Program-made: the position numbers and the translations under genes
From: DAOPJM01 sp035399665
Lineage (GTDB): Bacteria > Bacillota > Clostridia > Christensenellales > CAG-138
Assembly (NCBI GenBank): GCA_035399665.1
Contig: DAOPJM010000005.1
Coordinates: 8,191-72,190 of the forward strand
DNA length: 64,000 nucleotides
Direction: 5' to 3'
The notes under the pieces: model-generated
Database searches by the model: none
What the model was told of the DNA's origin: nothing
Seen by the model: only the letters and a program-made list of their open reading frames with translations
In this document: positions 8,194 to 15,780 of the stretch, one piece after another
How positions within the stretch are numbered: position 1 is the stretch's first letter
How the letters are laid out: the number at the start of each line of letters is the position of its first letter

Positions 8194-8241
8194 GACTTCA
8201 TTTTCCTCTTGACTTTGTATTGAGATTGTACTACTATAATC

Positions 8242-8257
8242 ACAACATGCATGTTGT
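8242..8257. promoter_or_regulatory. Perfect 16-bp palindrome, candidate Crp/Fnr-type operator
   Basis: ACAACATG|CATGTTGT is a perfect inverted repeat in the 88-base gap between the divergent ferredoxin-hcp operon and the Crp/Fnr regulator. Crp/Fnr family dimers bind such symmetric sites and, in anaerobes, HcpR-type members control hcp. TACAAT on the minus strand (8230-8225) is a possible -10 for the hcp operon. The site is a clear observation; the regulator assignment is inferred from position. Confidence 0.7.
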
Positions 8258-8281
8258 ATAAACAACGGAATCGAGGTTATT

Positions 8282-8971
8282 TTGGAAATAGATTATCGAC
8301 TGATAAAGCGCACAACGCTGTTTGACGGAATTGAAGAGGGTGAAATCGCGGCGATGATGAATTGTCTGTCGGCAAAGACGGTGAGCTACAAAAGAGAGCA
8401 GATTATTTACCGTTCAGGCGACAGCACGACCTTGGTCGGGGCTGTCCTGTCAGGCAGAGTTCATGTTATCAAAGAGGACTTTTGGGGTAATAGAAGCATC
8501 CTTTCGGAAATCGGAATAGGCCAGATTTTTGGCGAAACCTATGCCGCGATTCCTTCCGCGCCGCTCGAGGTGAGCGTTGTTGCCGCCGAGGGCTGTGAGG
8601 TGCTGTTTCTCGACGTCAGACGAATCCTGACGACCTGTTCCGCGTCCTGCGAATTTCATGCGCGGCTCATACGCAATCTGCTGGCCGTGACCGCTCAGCG
8701 GAATTTGCTGCTTACACGGAAACTGGAGTATATGGCGCAAAGGACGACACGGGACAAGCTGCTCGCTTACCTTTCGGCAGAGTCGCAGCGGCACAAAGCT
8801 TCGTCGTTTGAGATTCCGTTTAATCGTCAACAGCTTGCGGATTACCTTTCGGTTGATCGCAGCGCCATGTCAAACGAGCTGTGCAAGCTGCGTGACGAGG
8901 GCATTTTGAGCTTTGAAAAGAATAGGTTTCAGCTTTTGCAGACGAGCGGCAAACCCTCACTGTCATCCTGA
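8282..8971 (+). CDS. Crp/Fnr family transcriptional regulator (HcpR-like by context)
   Basis: A 229-aa regulator with an N-terminal cyclic-nucleotide-binding-like domain (LFDGIEEGEIAAMM near 13, GQIFGETYAAI near 85) and a C-terminal winged helix (RQQLADYLSVDRSAMSNEL near 188-206, recognition helix). TTG is the start, with GAGGT upstream. No Fnr-like N-terminal Cys cluster is seen, so haem or another cofactor may sense NO if this is HcpR-like. It is divergent from the ferredoxin-hcp operon with a palindrome between them. The last residues and the TGA stop lie inside a dispersed repeat copy, which suggests that repeat insertion replaced the original 3-prime end. Confidence 0.9.
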   Translation: MEIDYRLIKRTTLFDGIEEGEIAAMMNCLSAKTVSYKREQIIYRSGDSTTLVGAVLSGRVHVIKEDFWGNRSILSEIGIGQIFGETYAAIPSAPLEVSVVAAEGCEVLFLDVRRILTTCSASCEFHARLIRNLLAVTAQRNLLLTRKLEYMAQRTTRDKLLAYLSAESQRHKASSFEIPFNRQQLADYLSVDRSAMSNELCKLRDEGILSFEKNRFQLLQTSGKPSLSS

Positions 8972-9012
8972 GGAGCGGCATTGGCGAAGGATCTTGAAAG
9001 AAGCTTGCGGGG
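8960..9012 (+). repeat. Dispersed repeat, copy 1
   Basis: The sequence CTGTCATCCTGAGGAGCGGC continues to CGAAGGATCTTGAAAGAAGC and recurs at 9040-9092 with few changes. Related shorter copies lie at 9161-9192 (inverted), 55729-55758 and 55859-55888. The copy overlaps the end of the Crp/Fnr gene. It is non-coding and of the short GTCATCCTGAG...GAAGGATCTT type that is often seen scattered in gut bacterial genomes. Confidence 0.85.
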
Positions 9013-9039
9013 AAACCTCTGCTCCCCAGAATCCCCCCG

Positions 9040-9092
9040 CTGTCATCCTGAGGAGCGGCATTGGCGAAGGATCTTGAAAGAAGCTTTCGGGG
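9040..9092 (+). repeat. Dispersed repeat, copy 2
   Basis: Near-identical direct copy of 8960-9012, separated by about 27 bases rich in C and G (the intervening piece also ends in CCCCCG). Confidence 0.85.
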
Positions 9093-9160
9093 ATAGGGGC
9101 GCTCCCCCGTGGGACAAGCTGTTCTAACCGTGAGCGCCTCTTAACCTTGAATTTATTTTG

Positions 9161-9192
9161 CAAGATCCTTCGACTAACGCTCAGGATGACAA
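9161..9192 (-). repeat. Dispersed repeat, inverted partial copy
   Basis: On the minus strand TTGTCATCCTGAGCGTTAGT continues to CGAAGGATCTTG, the same ends as the other copies with a different centre. Opposed to copies 1 and 2, so the region could form a long hairpin. Confidence 0.8.
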
Positions 9193-9337
9193 CGGCGGCT
9201 GTCCCGCTCATCGTTATCCCATTCGTCATTCTTAATATATTGGGCAGGCTTGTCCTGCCCGGAGGTCGGCCCTTGCGCAATATATATCTTACGTTTATAT
9301 CTTACGTTTATATATGTGTTTATATCTGGTATAGGTT

Positions 9338-9437
9338 NNNNNNNNNNNNNNNNNNNNNNNNNNNNNNNNNNNNNNNNNNNNNNNNNNNNNNNNNNNNNNN
9401 NNNNNNNNNNNNNNNNNNNNNNNNNNNNNNNNNNNNN
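9338..9437. other. Assembly gap of 100 N
   Basis: Exactly 100 undetermined bases, the usual placeholder for a scaffold join of unknown length. It is flanked on the left by a short ATATCTTACGTTT duplication and on the right by a 22-bp tandem array, so repeats probably broke the assembly. Confidence 0.98.
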
Positions 9438-9438
9438 T

Positions 9439-9557
9439 CCCCTTTTGGCGTATTCCATTTCCCCTTTTGGGACAATCCATTTCCCCTTTTGGCGTATTCC
9501 ATTTCCCCTTTTGGGACAATCCATTTCCCCTTTTGGGACAATCCATTTCCCCTTTTT
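9439..9557 (+). repeat. 22-bp tandem repeat array, two alternating variants
   Basis: Five complete units and one partial. Every unit is 22 bases, starts with CCCCTTTTGG and ends TCCATTT; variant A has CGTAT and variant B has GACAA in the middle. The order is A, B, A, B, B, then CCCCTTTTT. The array abuts the gap, so the true number of units is unknown. There are no spacers, hence it is not a CRISPR. No coding function is visible. Confidence 0.9.
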
Positions 9558-9681
9558 GCAAGCTCGGTCAGACGGCTAAATCGCGAGCCGTCCACCGACA
9601 AGTGACTTGAAAGCTGTCATCAAATAACCGCTCAATAATTCGGCGGTGCATCCTTAGCACCATCGCACAAGACCAAGGCAA

Positions 9682-9714
9682 AAGGGCCGCGGCTTTCATT
9701 TAGCCGCGGCCCTT
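9682..9714 (-). terminator. Terminator of the peptidoglycan-binding NlpC/P60 gene
   Basis: AAGGGCCGCGGCT and AGCCGCGGCCCTT form a perfect 13-bp stem around a 7-base loop, 15 bases beyond the stop of the minus-strand gene and followed by TTGCC. The tail is short, but the stem is very strong. Confidence 0.85.
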
Positions 9715-9728
9715 GTCACTTTATCATC

Positions 9729-11465
9729 CTAATCCCAGATTCTGAAAGCACAGTAGAAGTGCGTTTTCCAGTAATTGGTGCTTATGCTGCTTCGCTCGAC
9801 AACCTTACCGTTGCTTGACGAGGCGTCAATCATCTTGTTGCTGCCAAGGTATATCCCGACATGCCCTTTTCCGCTGCCGTCACCCGTGAACACCAGCACA
9901 TCGCCGCGCTTAAGGTCGCTCATGGAGGTTATCTTCTTGTATTTCGTACAGGAACGCCATGCGGTTGAGGTCATGTAGCTCTGCTTGACGCCCGCTTGAT
10001 TCAGGCACCAATATACGAAGCCCGAGCAGTCGAAGGAATTCGGCCCCTTCGCGCCGCGCACATAGGGACATCCCAGCTTGCTTTTTGCTATTTCTATGAA
10101 ACGCTCCACGCCCGTTGTGGTTGAGGGCTTGGGCGTAGCCGTTGCAGTCGAACCCGTTGAGGACGTCTTGTCATCGGTGCTGCTTGCCGTTGCCGCAGCC
10201 TTGGCGCTGTCCGAATTGAGCTTTGCGAGCGTCTTGCTGCCAACCGCGCCGTCGGCGGTCAGCCCGTTGCGCTTCTGAAACTTGATAACCGCAGCCTGCG
10301 TTGTCTCACCGAAATAGCCGGTGACCTGTGAGCTTGACAGATATCCAAGCTTGTACAGCCGTTTCTGCATGGTCTTAACGTCCGAGCCGCTCATGCCGAG
10401 ACGCAGCGCGTATGCGAGCGCGTCGGAGGAATCGAGGGCGTCCATCGTCGCCGGCCCTAAGCAGCCGTCCTTGACCAGTCCGTTGGCGTCCTGAAACTTC
10501 TTTATGGCCGAAACCATCTCCGAATCCAATTCGCCGTCCACCGTGGTACCGGAATCCAAATATCCGAGGTTGACCAAACGCTGCTGATACTTCAGTATTG
10601 TGTCGTTCTTGTCGCCGCGCCCGTAGAAGTTGCCCACAACATCCTCGTCGTACAGCTTTGCTAAGGTTTTAGCTCCGACCTTGCCGTCCGCGGTCAGCTT
10701 ATTGGCCGCCTGGAAGTTCAGCACGGCGGCCTCGGTCAGCTCGCCGAAGGTGCCGGTTATGCTGCCCTTTTCAAGATAGCCAAGCTCGTAAAGCCTCGCC
10801 TGAGCGTCTACCACATCGTCGCCCTCGTCACCTCGCTGCATGACGTAGACCCTTGCGTCATCGCCAAACAACAAATCATAGGTCGTGGCGCCGAGAACTC
10901 CGTCCTCAGTCATGCCGTTGTGCCTTTGGAAGGCCTTCAGGCAGCTTTCGGTGTAGGAGCCGAAGTAGTTGGTGGGTTCGTCGCCGTCCATGTAGCCAAG
11001 ATCCATAAGCCTGCTTTGCAGGGTTATGACGAATTCATCGCTGTCGCCGTGCTCATAGACCTTGCCGCCCAAGGGATGGGGGGTGTAGGTGGGAGCGGCC
11101 GGCTCGTCGGGCGCGGGGGTTACGGTAATCTCAACGCCGTAGCTGTCAAGCCCCGTGGTAATCTCGACAATGGCAGTCCCTTCGGCGCCGACGCCAGTTT
11201 TGGACGCGTCAGCGGAGTTGGGGTCGTTGGGGGTAATCCCTTCCTCCGACCGCTTGGGGCCCGCCGCCGCGCATAGGATTATGACGGCCGCCAGCACACA
11301 GGGTATGCCTATACCCAAGGCTATCTGCACGGGTTTCCTGAGTGAGAGGAACACATCCGCCGCCTTCCTGAAAAACTCCTTGCAGTAAGCCCAACAGCGC
11401 TTGGCAAGGGTCGTGATTCGCCTGCCCAGACGTCGTAACTTCTTTTTGATAATCCTTATATTCAT
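9729..11465 (-). CDS. Membrane-anchored peptidoglycan hydrolase, four PG-binding repeats plus NlpC/P60
   Basis: A 578-aa cell-wall enzyme. A basic cytoplasmic start is followed by one TM segment near 47-66 (VQIALGIGIPCVLAAVIILC), then four peptidoglycan_binding_1 repeats (for example LGYMDGDEPTNYFGSYTES and LGYLSSSQVTGYFGETTQAA), a Ser/Thr linker near 425-445 and a C-terminal NlpC/P60 peptidase. The catalytic Cys is in NSFDCSGFVYWCLNQ; His is in KGHVGIYLG, followed by MIDASSSNG. It should cleave D-Glu-diamino acid bonds in stem peptides outside the membrane. An in-frame start at 11483 exists, but ATG at 11465 has AAAGGAGC at 7-base spacing. It is monocistronic. Confidence 0.92.
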   Translation of the reverse strand: MNIRIIKKKLRRLGRRITTLAKRCWAYCKEFFRKAADVFLSLRKPVQIALGIGIPCVLAAVIILCAAAGPKRSEEGITPNDPNSADASKTGVGAEGTAIVEITTGLDSYGVEITVTPAPDEPAAPTYTPHPLGGKVYEHGDSDEFVITLQSRLMDLGYMDGDEPTNYFGSYTESCLKAFQRHNGMTEDGVLGATTYDLLFGDDARVYVMQRGDEGDDVVDAQARLYELGYLEKGSITGTFGELTEAAVLNFQAANKLTADGKVGAKTLAKLYDEDVVGNFYGRGDKNDTILKYQQRLVNLGYLDSGTTVDGELDSEMVSAIKKFQDANGLVKDGCLGPATMDALDSSDALAYALRLGMSGSDVKTMQKRLYKLGYLSSSQVTGYFGETTQAAVIKFQKRNGLTADGAVGSKTLAKLNSDSAKAAATASSTDDKTSSTGSTATATPKPSTTTGVERFIEIAKSKLGCPYVRGAKGPNSFDCSGFVYWCLNQAGVKQSYMTSTAWRSCTKYKKITSMSDLKRGDVLVFTGDGSGKGHVGIYLGSNKMIDASSSNGKVVERSSISTNYWKTHFYCAFRIWD

Positions 11466-11641
11466 GGTCTTGCTCCTTTGCAAGTCTGCTTAAATTCAAT
11501 CACATAATAGCACAATTATGTAACAAACTTATGTCCGTTTTTTTAAATTTGCTCCCAACACGGTAAATTTCTTTGAAGGGTACAAGGTCTTTGCCAAAGC
11601 CCCTGCCTTCAACATAAAAGGATAAAATTTTCGCATAGAAC

Positions 11642-11670
11642 TTGCAAAGCTGATAACAAGATGATATAGT
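11642..11670 (+). promoter_or_regulatory. Promoter of the zinc-ribbon/TPR gene
   Basis: TTGCAA (11642-11647), 17-base spacer, TATAGT (11665-11670). The start codon with AAGGAGG is about 48 bases further on. Confidence 0.7.
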
Positions 11671-11717
11671 TAATTTGAGGCTTTATAAGCATTATCCACT
11701 ACATAAGGAGGAAGCAC

Positions 11718-13304
11718 ATGAACTGTCAAAAATGTGGGGCGGAATTACGTCCCGAGCAGGCCTTCTGCACAGAATGCGGAGAACCTGTACGGCCTGCCCA
11801 ACCCAAAGCTGTCGCAACCCCCATAGCTCCCGAACAGACGGAGCCTGTGGCCCCCCAAATGACTAAAACTCAATATGTGGATCAAGACGCCACGGAAGCG
11901 CTGTTCACTGAACCGGTTCCTCAGACCTCAAACAATGACGGTTCCATGCCGCCGCCTCAGGGGACGGACATTCAGCAGACGCCGCCCAAGAAAAAGAAGA
12001 ACGGCCTGCTTATCGGAATCATCTGCGGCATAGTCGCGCTCATTCTTGTCGCGTGCGTTCTCATCGGCATATTCGTAATCAAGCCGTTGGTCAACTATAA
12101 CAAGGCTGTCGAGCTGATGGAAGCGGGCGAATACGAAGCCGCTATCGACAGATACGCAGAGAAGCCCGACTACAAGGATTCCGCAACCCTCATCTTAGAG
12201 TGCAAGTATCTCATCGCGGGTGAGCTGTTCGACGACAAGTCCTATGTAGAGTCCGAGGCCGCCTACCTTGAGTTGGGCAGCTACAAGGATTCCGCCACAC
12301 TCGCAAACGAGAGCAAGTATCTTCGAGCGGTCGGCATGATCGAGGAAGACGCGGAGACCGCAAGGGAGTTGTTCGTTGAGCTGGGCGAATACTCCGATTC
12401 CGCCGACAAGATCAACACCTGCGACTATCGCCTTGCCGACGCAATGTTAGCTTCGGGCGACAACGAGGGCGCTATCGAAGCCTTCACCGCGTTGGGGGAT
12501 TACACGGAGAACGGTCTGCCCTCAGCGGCGGACAGGGTAAAGGAAGCCCATTACAGGATAGCCGCCGACCTGCTTATCGCGTTGGATTATGACGCGGCAG
12601 CGGCGGAGTTCGAGCTTATCGCGGACTATTCCGACGCCGACACTCAGCGCAGCGAGTGCTTCTATCAGAAAGCGGAAGCTCAGTTCGCGGAAGACAAGTA
12701 CGACGACGCCATAACGACCTTCGAGCTTATCACGGGCTACAAGGACGCCTATGACCGCATCAAGGAGTGCCGTTATCAGAAGGCCATCGCCCTGTATAAC
12801 AAGGGCAAGTTCACGGATGCTATCGAGGTGTTCCAGCAGCTTTCCGATTACGAGGATTCCAAGACCTACGTCAAGGACAGCTACTATGGGCTTGCGCTTG
12901 AAGCCTACAACAACTACAACTACGATGACGCCGAGGACTATATCAAGCTCTCCGGCACCAATGACGCCAAGAAGCTGCAGCAGCGTATGGACGGCGAGTA
13001 TTACGCCGCATATCTGATGCTGCTCCTTGCGAACAATGGCTACAAGAATCTCACCCTGCTTGAGGCGCGCACCTATCGCACCACGACCAACGAGGATTAT
13101 GTGATGCTCTCCTGCACCTACAAGGGCGAAACAGTGTACGTCATTGCCGACGATGACGGTATCTACATCATCAGCGCAAGTCTTATCAACAGCGTAAGCT
13201 CCTCCAGCCCGGCATACAACTACGCCGAGATTTTCAGGAACTACTGGGATAAGGCCGACACCATGAAGCTGGATGTGGACAGAATAAGCAAGATATACAG
13301 CTAA
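11718..13304 (+). CDS. Zinc-ribbon membrane protein with long TPR-like repeat array
   Basis: A 528-aa protein. Residues 1-22 form a zinc ribbon (MNCQKCGAELRPEQAFCTEC, two C-x2-C knuckles), then a Pro-rich linker, one TM segment near 95-119 (LLIGIICGIVALILVACVLI), and from about 128 to 430 at least eight TPR/Sel1-like repeats of about 35 residues with recurring YKDSATL, YSDSADK and YEDSKTY motifs. The C terminus (about 440-528) is a small beta-rich domain (TYRTTTNEDYVMLSC). The zinc ribbon should be cytoplasmic and the repeats outside, suited to protein or wall-polymer binding; the function is unknown. Strong SD AAGGAGG and its own promoter and terminator. Confidence 0.85.
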   Translation: MNCQKCGAELRPEQAFCTECGEPVRPAQPKAVATPIAPEQTEPVAPQMTKTQYVDQDATEALFTEPVPQTSNNDGSMPPPQGTDIQQTPPKKKKNGLLIGIICGIVALILVACVLIGIFVIKPLVNYNKAVELMEAGEYEAAIDRYAEKPDYKDSATLILECKYLIAGELFDDKSYVESEAAYLELGSYKDSATLANESKYLRAVGMIEEDAETARELFVELGEYSDSADKINTCDYRLADAMLASGDNEGAIEAFTALGDYTENGLPSAADRVKEAHYRIAADLLIALDYDAAAAEFELIADYSDADTQRSECFYQKAEAQFAEDKYDDAITTFELITGYKDAYDRIKECRYQKAIALYNKGKFTDAIEVFQQLSDYEDSKTYVKDSYYGLALEAYNNYNYDDAEDYIKLSGTNDAKKLQQRMDGEYYAAYLMLLLANNGYKNLTLLEARTYRTTTNEDYVMLSCTYKGETVYVIADDDGIYIISASLINSVSSSSPAYNYAEIFRNYWDKADTMKLDVDRISKIYS

Positions 13305-13322
13305 TCGAAATTGGCATAAGGC

Positions 13323-13353
13323 AAGGGGGACGGCGCTGCTGTCCTCCTTTTTT
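13323..13353 (+). terminator. Terminator of the zinc-ribbon/TPR gene
   Basis: AAGGGGGAC pairs with GTCCTCCTT (one G-T wobble) and is followed by a run of T to 13353. Confidence 0.85.
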
Positions 13354-13534
13354 GATGGGAAAAGTTCTCTCCTGCGCATCGCAAAGCCGACAAACGCCGC
13401 TCCCGAAGCTTATTAAAGGCGCGGGCGGCATACTTGCAGCCCTTGAGCAATTGGGTGAGCGCGTTTTGAATATGGCGCGGCGCAGGGCTGATAAAGGACT
13501 TGTAGCCGCCGCAGGAAATGAAGGCGACTGTTGC

Positions 13535-13573
13535 TAAAAAAATAAAGAAGCGGCAAGCTCGGCCTGCCGCTTC
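13535..13573 (-). terminator. Terminator of the rsmD-coaD-coiled-coil operon
   Basis: On the minus strand GAAGCGGCAGGC and GCTTGCCGCTTC form a 12-bp stem with one mismatch around a 3-base loop, followed by TTTATTTTTTT. It lies 20 bases past the stop of the coiled-coil gene. Confidence 0.88.
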
Positions 13574-13593
13574 GGTTGAACACGCTTTATGGG

Positions 13594-14511
13594 TTACTCC
13601 TCGTCGTCGTCCTCGCCCTCATCATCGACAACCTCGAAGAGCTTGAACTTGGGCTTGGACTTTTTGGGACGCGGAGCGTCATCATAATCGTCCATGTCCG
13701 AATCATATTCGTCGCCCGTGTCCTCGTCGCTGCCCTCTAAGAGACGGCGGAACCAACCCTTCTTCTTAGGCTCTATGCGGCGGTGATCGTCCTCGTAATC
13801 GTTGTCGTCCGGCTCAGGCTCGGGGGCGGGTCTGCGCTTAGGCTCGGGAGCGGGCTTGCGGCGGGGAGCGGGGGCAGGATCCGGCTCAGGCTCAGGCTCT
13901 GGGGCGGGTCTGCGGCGCGGCGCCGGCTCAGGCTCCTGTTCGGACACAAAGCCGTTTCCGACAACGGGCGCGGGGGCGGGTCTTGCGCCAAGCTCATGGC
14001 GATTGGCCTCGATATTCTGTGCAAACGCGGTCATGTAGCCCTGCACGTCGGACATGATACCGTCGGCATAGCGCTTCGCGCCTTCGATCATCTGGTCGGC
14101 GGTCTCCTCGGCGTCGGCTATGGTCTTTTCGGCGCGCTGATTGGCTTCCTGCATGACGGCGGTTTCGTTAACCATGTTTTCATACTCGCTCACGGCCTGA
14201 CGGTAAACCTGCTCCGCGGCCTCCTGCGACTGTGTGCGAAGCTCCTCCGCCTCGGCCTCGGCCTTCCTGCGCGTATCGTCCTCGAACTCGCGGGCAGCCC
14301 TCAAGGTCGCCTGCTCCTCGGAGATGATGCCGCTTGCTTTGCGTATATCCTCCGGTATCGTTACTTCCAAATCGTGCAGCAGACCTTCTAAAATCTCGAT
14401 GTCAACGACGCGCTCATTCGGTCCCGAAACGCGCTTCTTGGGGTTGCTGTCCAGCTCCCTGCGAATATTGGAAATAATGCTGAAAATCTTCATCGCTTGT
14501 GAACTACTCAT
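13594..14511 (-). CDS. Coiled-coil protein with Pro/Glu/Arg-rich linker and acidic tail
   Basis: A 305-aa soluble protein. The first 60 residues precede a long coiled coil (about 65-165, rich in Ala/Glu/Arg, e.g. EEQATLRAAREFEDDTRRKA). Residues about 180-235 are low complexity, with PAPEPEPEPDPAPAPRRKPA-like repeats, followed by a basic KKKGWFRRLLEG stretch and a very acidic C terminus (DDEGEDDDEE). The layout resembles ATP-synthase-b-like or DivIVA-like scaffold proteins that often sit next to coaD in Clostridia, where their role is unknown. It overlaps the coaD stop by 8 bases. The ATG at 14493 (MKIFSII) is an alternative start. Confidence 0.75.
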   Translation of the reverse strand: MSSSQAMKIFSIISNIRRELDSNPKKRVSGPNERVVDIEILEGLLHDLEVTIPEDIRKASGIISEEQATLRAAREFEDDTRRKAEAEAEELRTQSQEAAEQVYRQAVSEYENMVNETAVMQEANQRAEKTIADAEETADQMIEGAKRYADGIMSDVQGYMTAFAQNIEANRHELGARPAPAPVVGNGFVSEQEPEPAPRRRPAPEPEPEPDPAPAPRRKPAPEPKRRPAPEPEPDDNDYEDDHRRIEPKKKGWFRRLLEGSDEDTGDEYDSDMDDYDDAPRPKKSKPKFKLFEVVDDEGEDDDEE

Positions 14512-14998
14512 GCCCTCTTGCCAACCTTTCCCTGATTTCTTCTAAGTTATAAGAGGGAACCAAGCCCTCTATGCTTCCGCCCCAATAGCAGATTTCCTTG
14601 ACGTTGCTTGAGCTTAAGAACGAATGCGCCGGCTTTGCCATGAAGTAAACCGTCTGAATACTGCTGTCCAGATGATAATTGATAGCGTCAATCTGAAACT
14701 CGTATTCGAAATCCGTGCTGGCTCGCAAGCCTCTGATAATGTATTGCGCACCCACCTTACGGGTGAATTCCACGACAAGGCCGTCGAAGGAAAGCACCTC
14801 AACGTTGGGATAGCCCTCCATATCCACGACCCTTTGAGCCATGGCGACCCGCTCCTCCACCCCAAACACGGGATGCTTGGTGATGTTGTTGAGTACACCA
14901 AGGTATACCTTGTCGAACATTCGGGACGCGCCCTCAAGGACGTCCCTGTGTCCTATGGTGAAGGGATCAAAGCTGCCGGGATAAACGCAGGCTCTCAT
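14504..14998 (-). CDS. coaD: Pantetheine-phosphate adenylyltransferase
   Basis: A 164-aa cytosolic enzyme that transfers AMP from ATP to 4-phosphopantetheine, the fourth step of coenzyme A synthesis. It has the nucleotidyltransferase motif MRACVYPGSFDPFTIGHRDV (T/HxGH), the YIIRGLRASTDFEYEFQ segment near 85-101 and FLSSSNVKEI near 127, all standard for CoaD, and the normal length. ATG at 14998 overlaps the rsmD stop by one base (TGATG), so the two are translationally coupled; an adjacent TTG would add one residue. Confidence 0.97.
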   Translation of the reverse strand: MRACVYPGSFDPFTIGHRDVLEGASRMFDKVYLGVLNNITKHPVFGVEERVAMAQRVVDMEGYPNVEVLSFDGLVVEFTRKVGAQYIIRGLRASTDFEYEFQIDAINYHLDSSIQTVYFMAKPAHSFLSSSNVKEICYWGGSIEGLVPSYNLEEIRERLARGHE

Positions 14999-15546
14999 CA
15001 ATACTCTCCCTTAAACATCGTTACGGAGCATTGTCCGTAGCGCTTGGTTTTGTATACCGCAAAGCACCCTTGCCGCCCTGTAAACGAGTCGGACGAGGAA
15101 TGCTCCAAGATTACTATGCCATGCTCGGCTACCACATCCGAGGAAAAGAGCCTGTCCACCGCGTCGAACCCAAAGCCCGACGCATAAGGGGCGTCAATGA
15201 ACGCAAGGTCAAAGCTCAGCCCGCATTCGGCACAATAGGCTATGGCCTTCCTGTAATCGAAGTCCAAGACCCTTGCCCTGCTCTCAAAGCCCAAAGCCTT
15301 GACGTTATTCGCGATAAGCTCCGAAGTGGAGCTGTCGTTCAATACCGCAAGCCTTGCGCCCCTTGACAGAGCCTCAAGACCGAGATTGCCGGAGCCGGAG
15401 AAGAGATCCAACACTATTGCGTCGGGAACGTCAAATTGGACAGCACCAAAAATGGCTTCCTTGACGCGATCGAGCGTGGGTCTCGTATCGATCCCCGTCG
15501 GAGCTTCGAACCTGCGTCCCCTCGCATCTCCGGCAATAATCCGCAA
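14998..15546 (-). CDS. rsmD: 16S rRNA (guanine(966)-N(2))-methyltransferase
   Basis: A 182-aa SAM-dependent methyltransferase that modifies G966 of 16S rRNA. MRIIAGDARGRRFEAPTGID leads into RPTLDRVKEAIF, then SAM motif LDLFSGSGNLGLEALSRGA near 46-64. The catalytic N/D-P-P-Y motif appears as DAPYASG (near 116), with Ala in place of the first Pro. The length is right. TTG start with AAGGATAGGGA upstream. The rsmD-coaD pairing is classic in Firmicutes. Confidence 0.95.
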   Translation of the reverse strand: MRIIAGDARGRRFEAPTGIDTRPTLDRVKEAIFGAVQFDVPDAIVLDLFSGSGNLGLEALSRGARLAVLNDSSTSELIANNVKALGFESRARVLDFDYRKAIAYCAECGLSFDLAFIDAPYASGFGFDAVDRLFSSDVVAEHGIVILEHSSSDSFTGRQGCFAVYKTKRYGQCSVTMFKGEY

Positions 15547-15726
15547 TCCCTATCCTTCTCTCCCCAATGTGTATCAAAACACAACATCTTGTAATACCAT
15601 AGCATTGTAACATCTATGTGTTGCTTTTGCAATACTTTTTGAACAATTTATTAACAATATTTTATCAAACGGTTAACAGCGGCAAAAATGGTATGGGTAA
15701 AGTTGATTTTATATTATTGGAGGGTG

Positions 15727-15755
15727 TTCAAAACTGTGTATACTTGTGTTACAAT
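15727..15755 (+). promoter_or_regulatory. Candidate promoter of alr
   Basis: TTCAAA (15727-15732), 17-base spacer, TACAAT (15750-15755), 25 bases before the GTG start. The 230-base divergent gap to rsmD is otherwise AT-rich with no other feature that I can support. Confidence 0.6.
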
Positions 15756-15780
15756 CAAGCCGATAAAAGAGGTGATTATT

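Noticed and set aside
9439..9557. CRISPR array
   Set aside because: Units are contiguous with no unique spacers and no cas genes are in the window.
12522..13379. Long minus-strand open frame opposite the TPR gene
   Set aside because: It mirrors the repeat-rich coding strand, has no SD and no family motif, while the plus-strand frame has zinc ribbon, TM and repeats.
13783..14391. Gly/Arg-rich plus-strand frame opposite the coiled-coil gene
   Set aside because: The composition is an artefact of the complementary Pro/Glu repeats; no SD or promoter.
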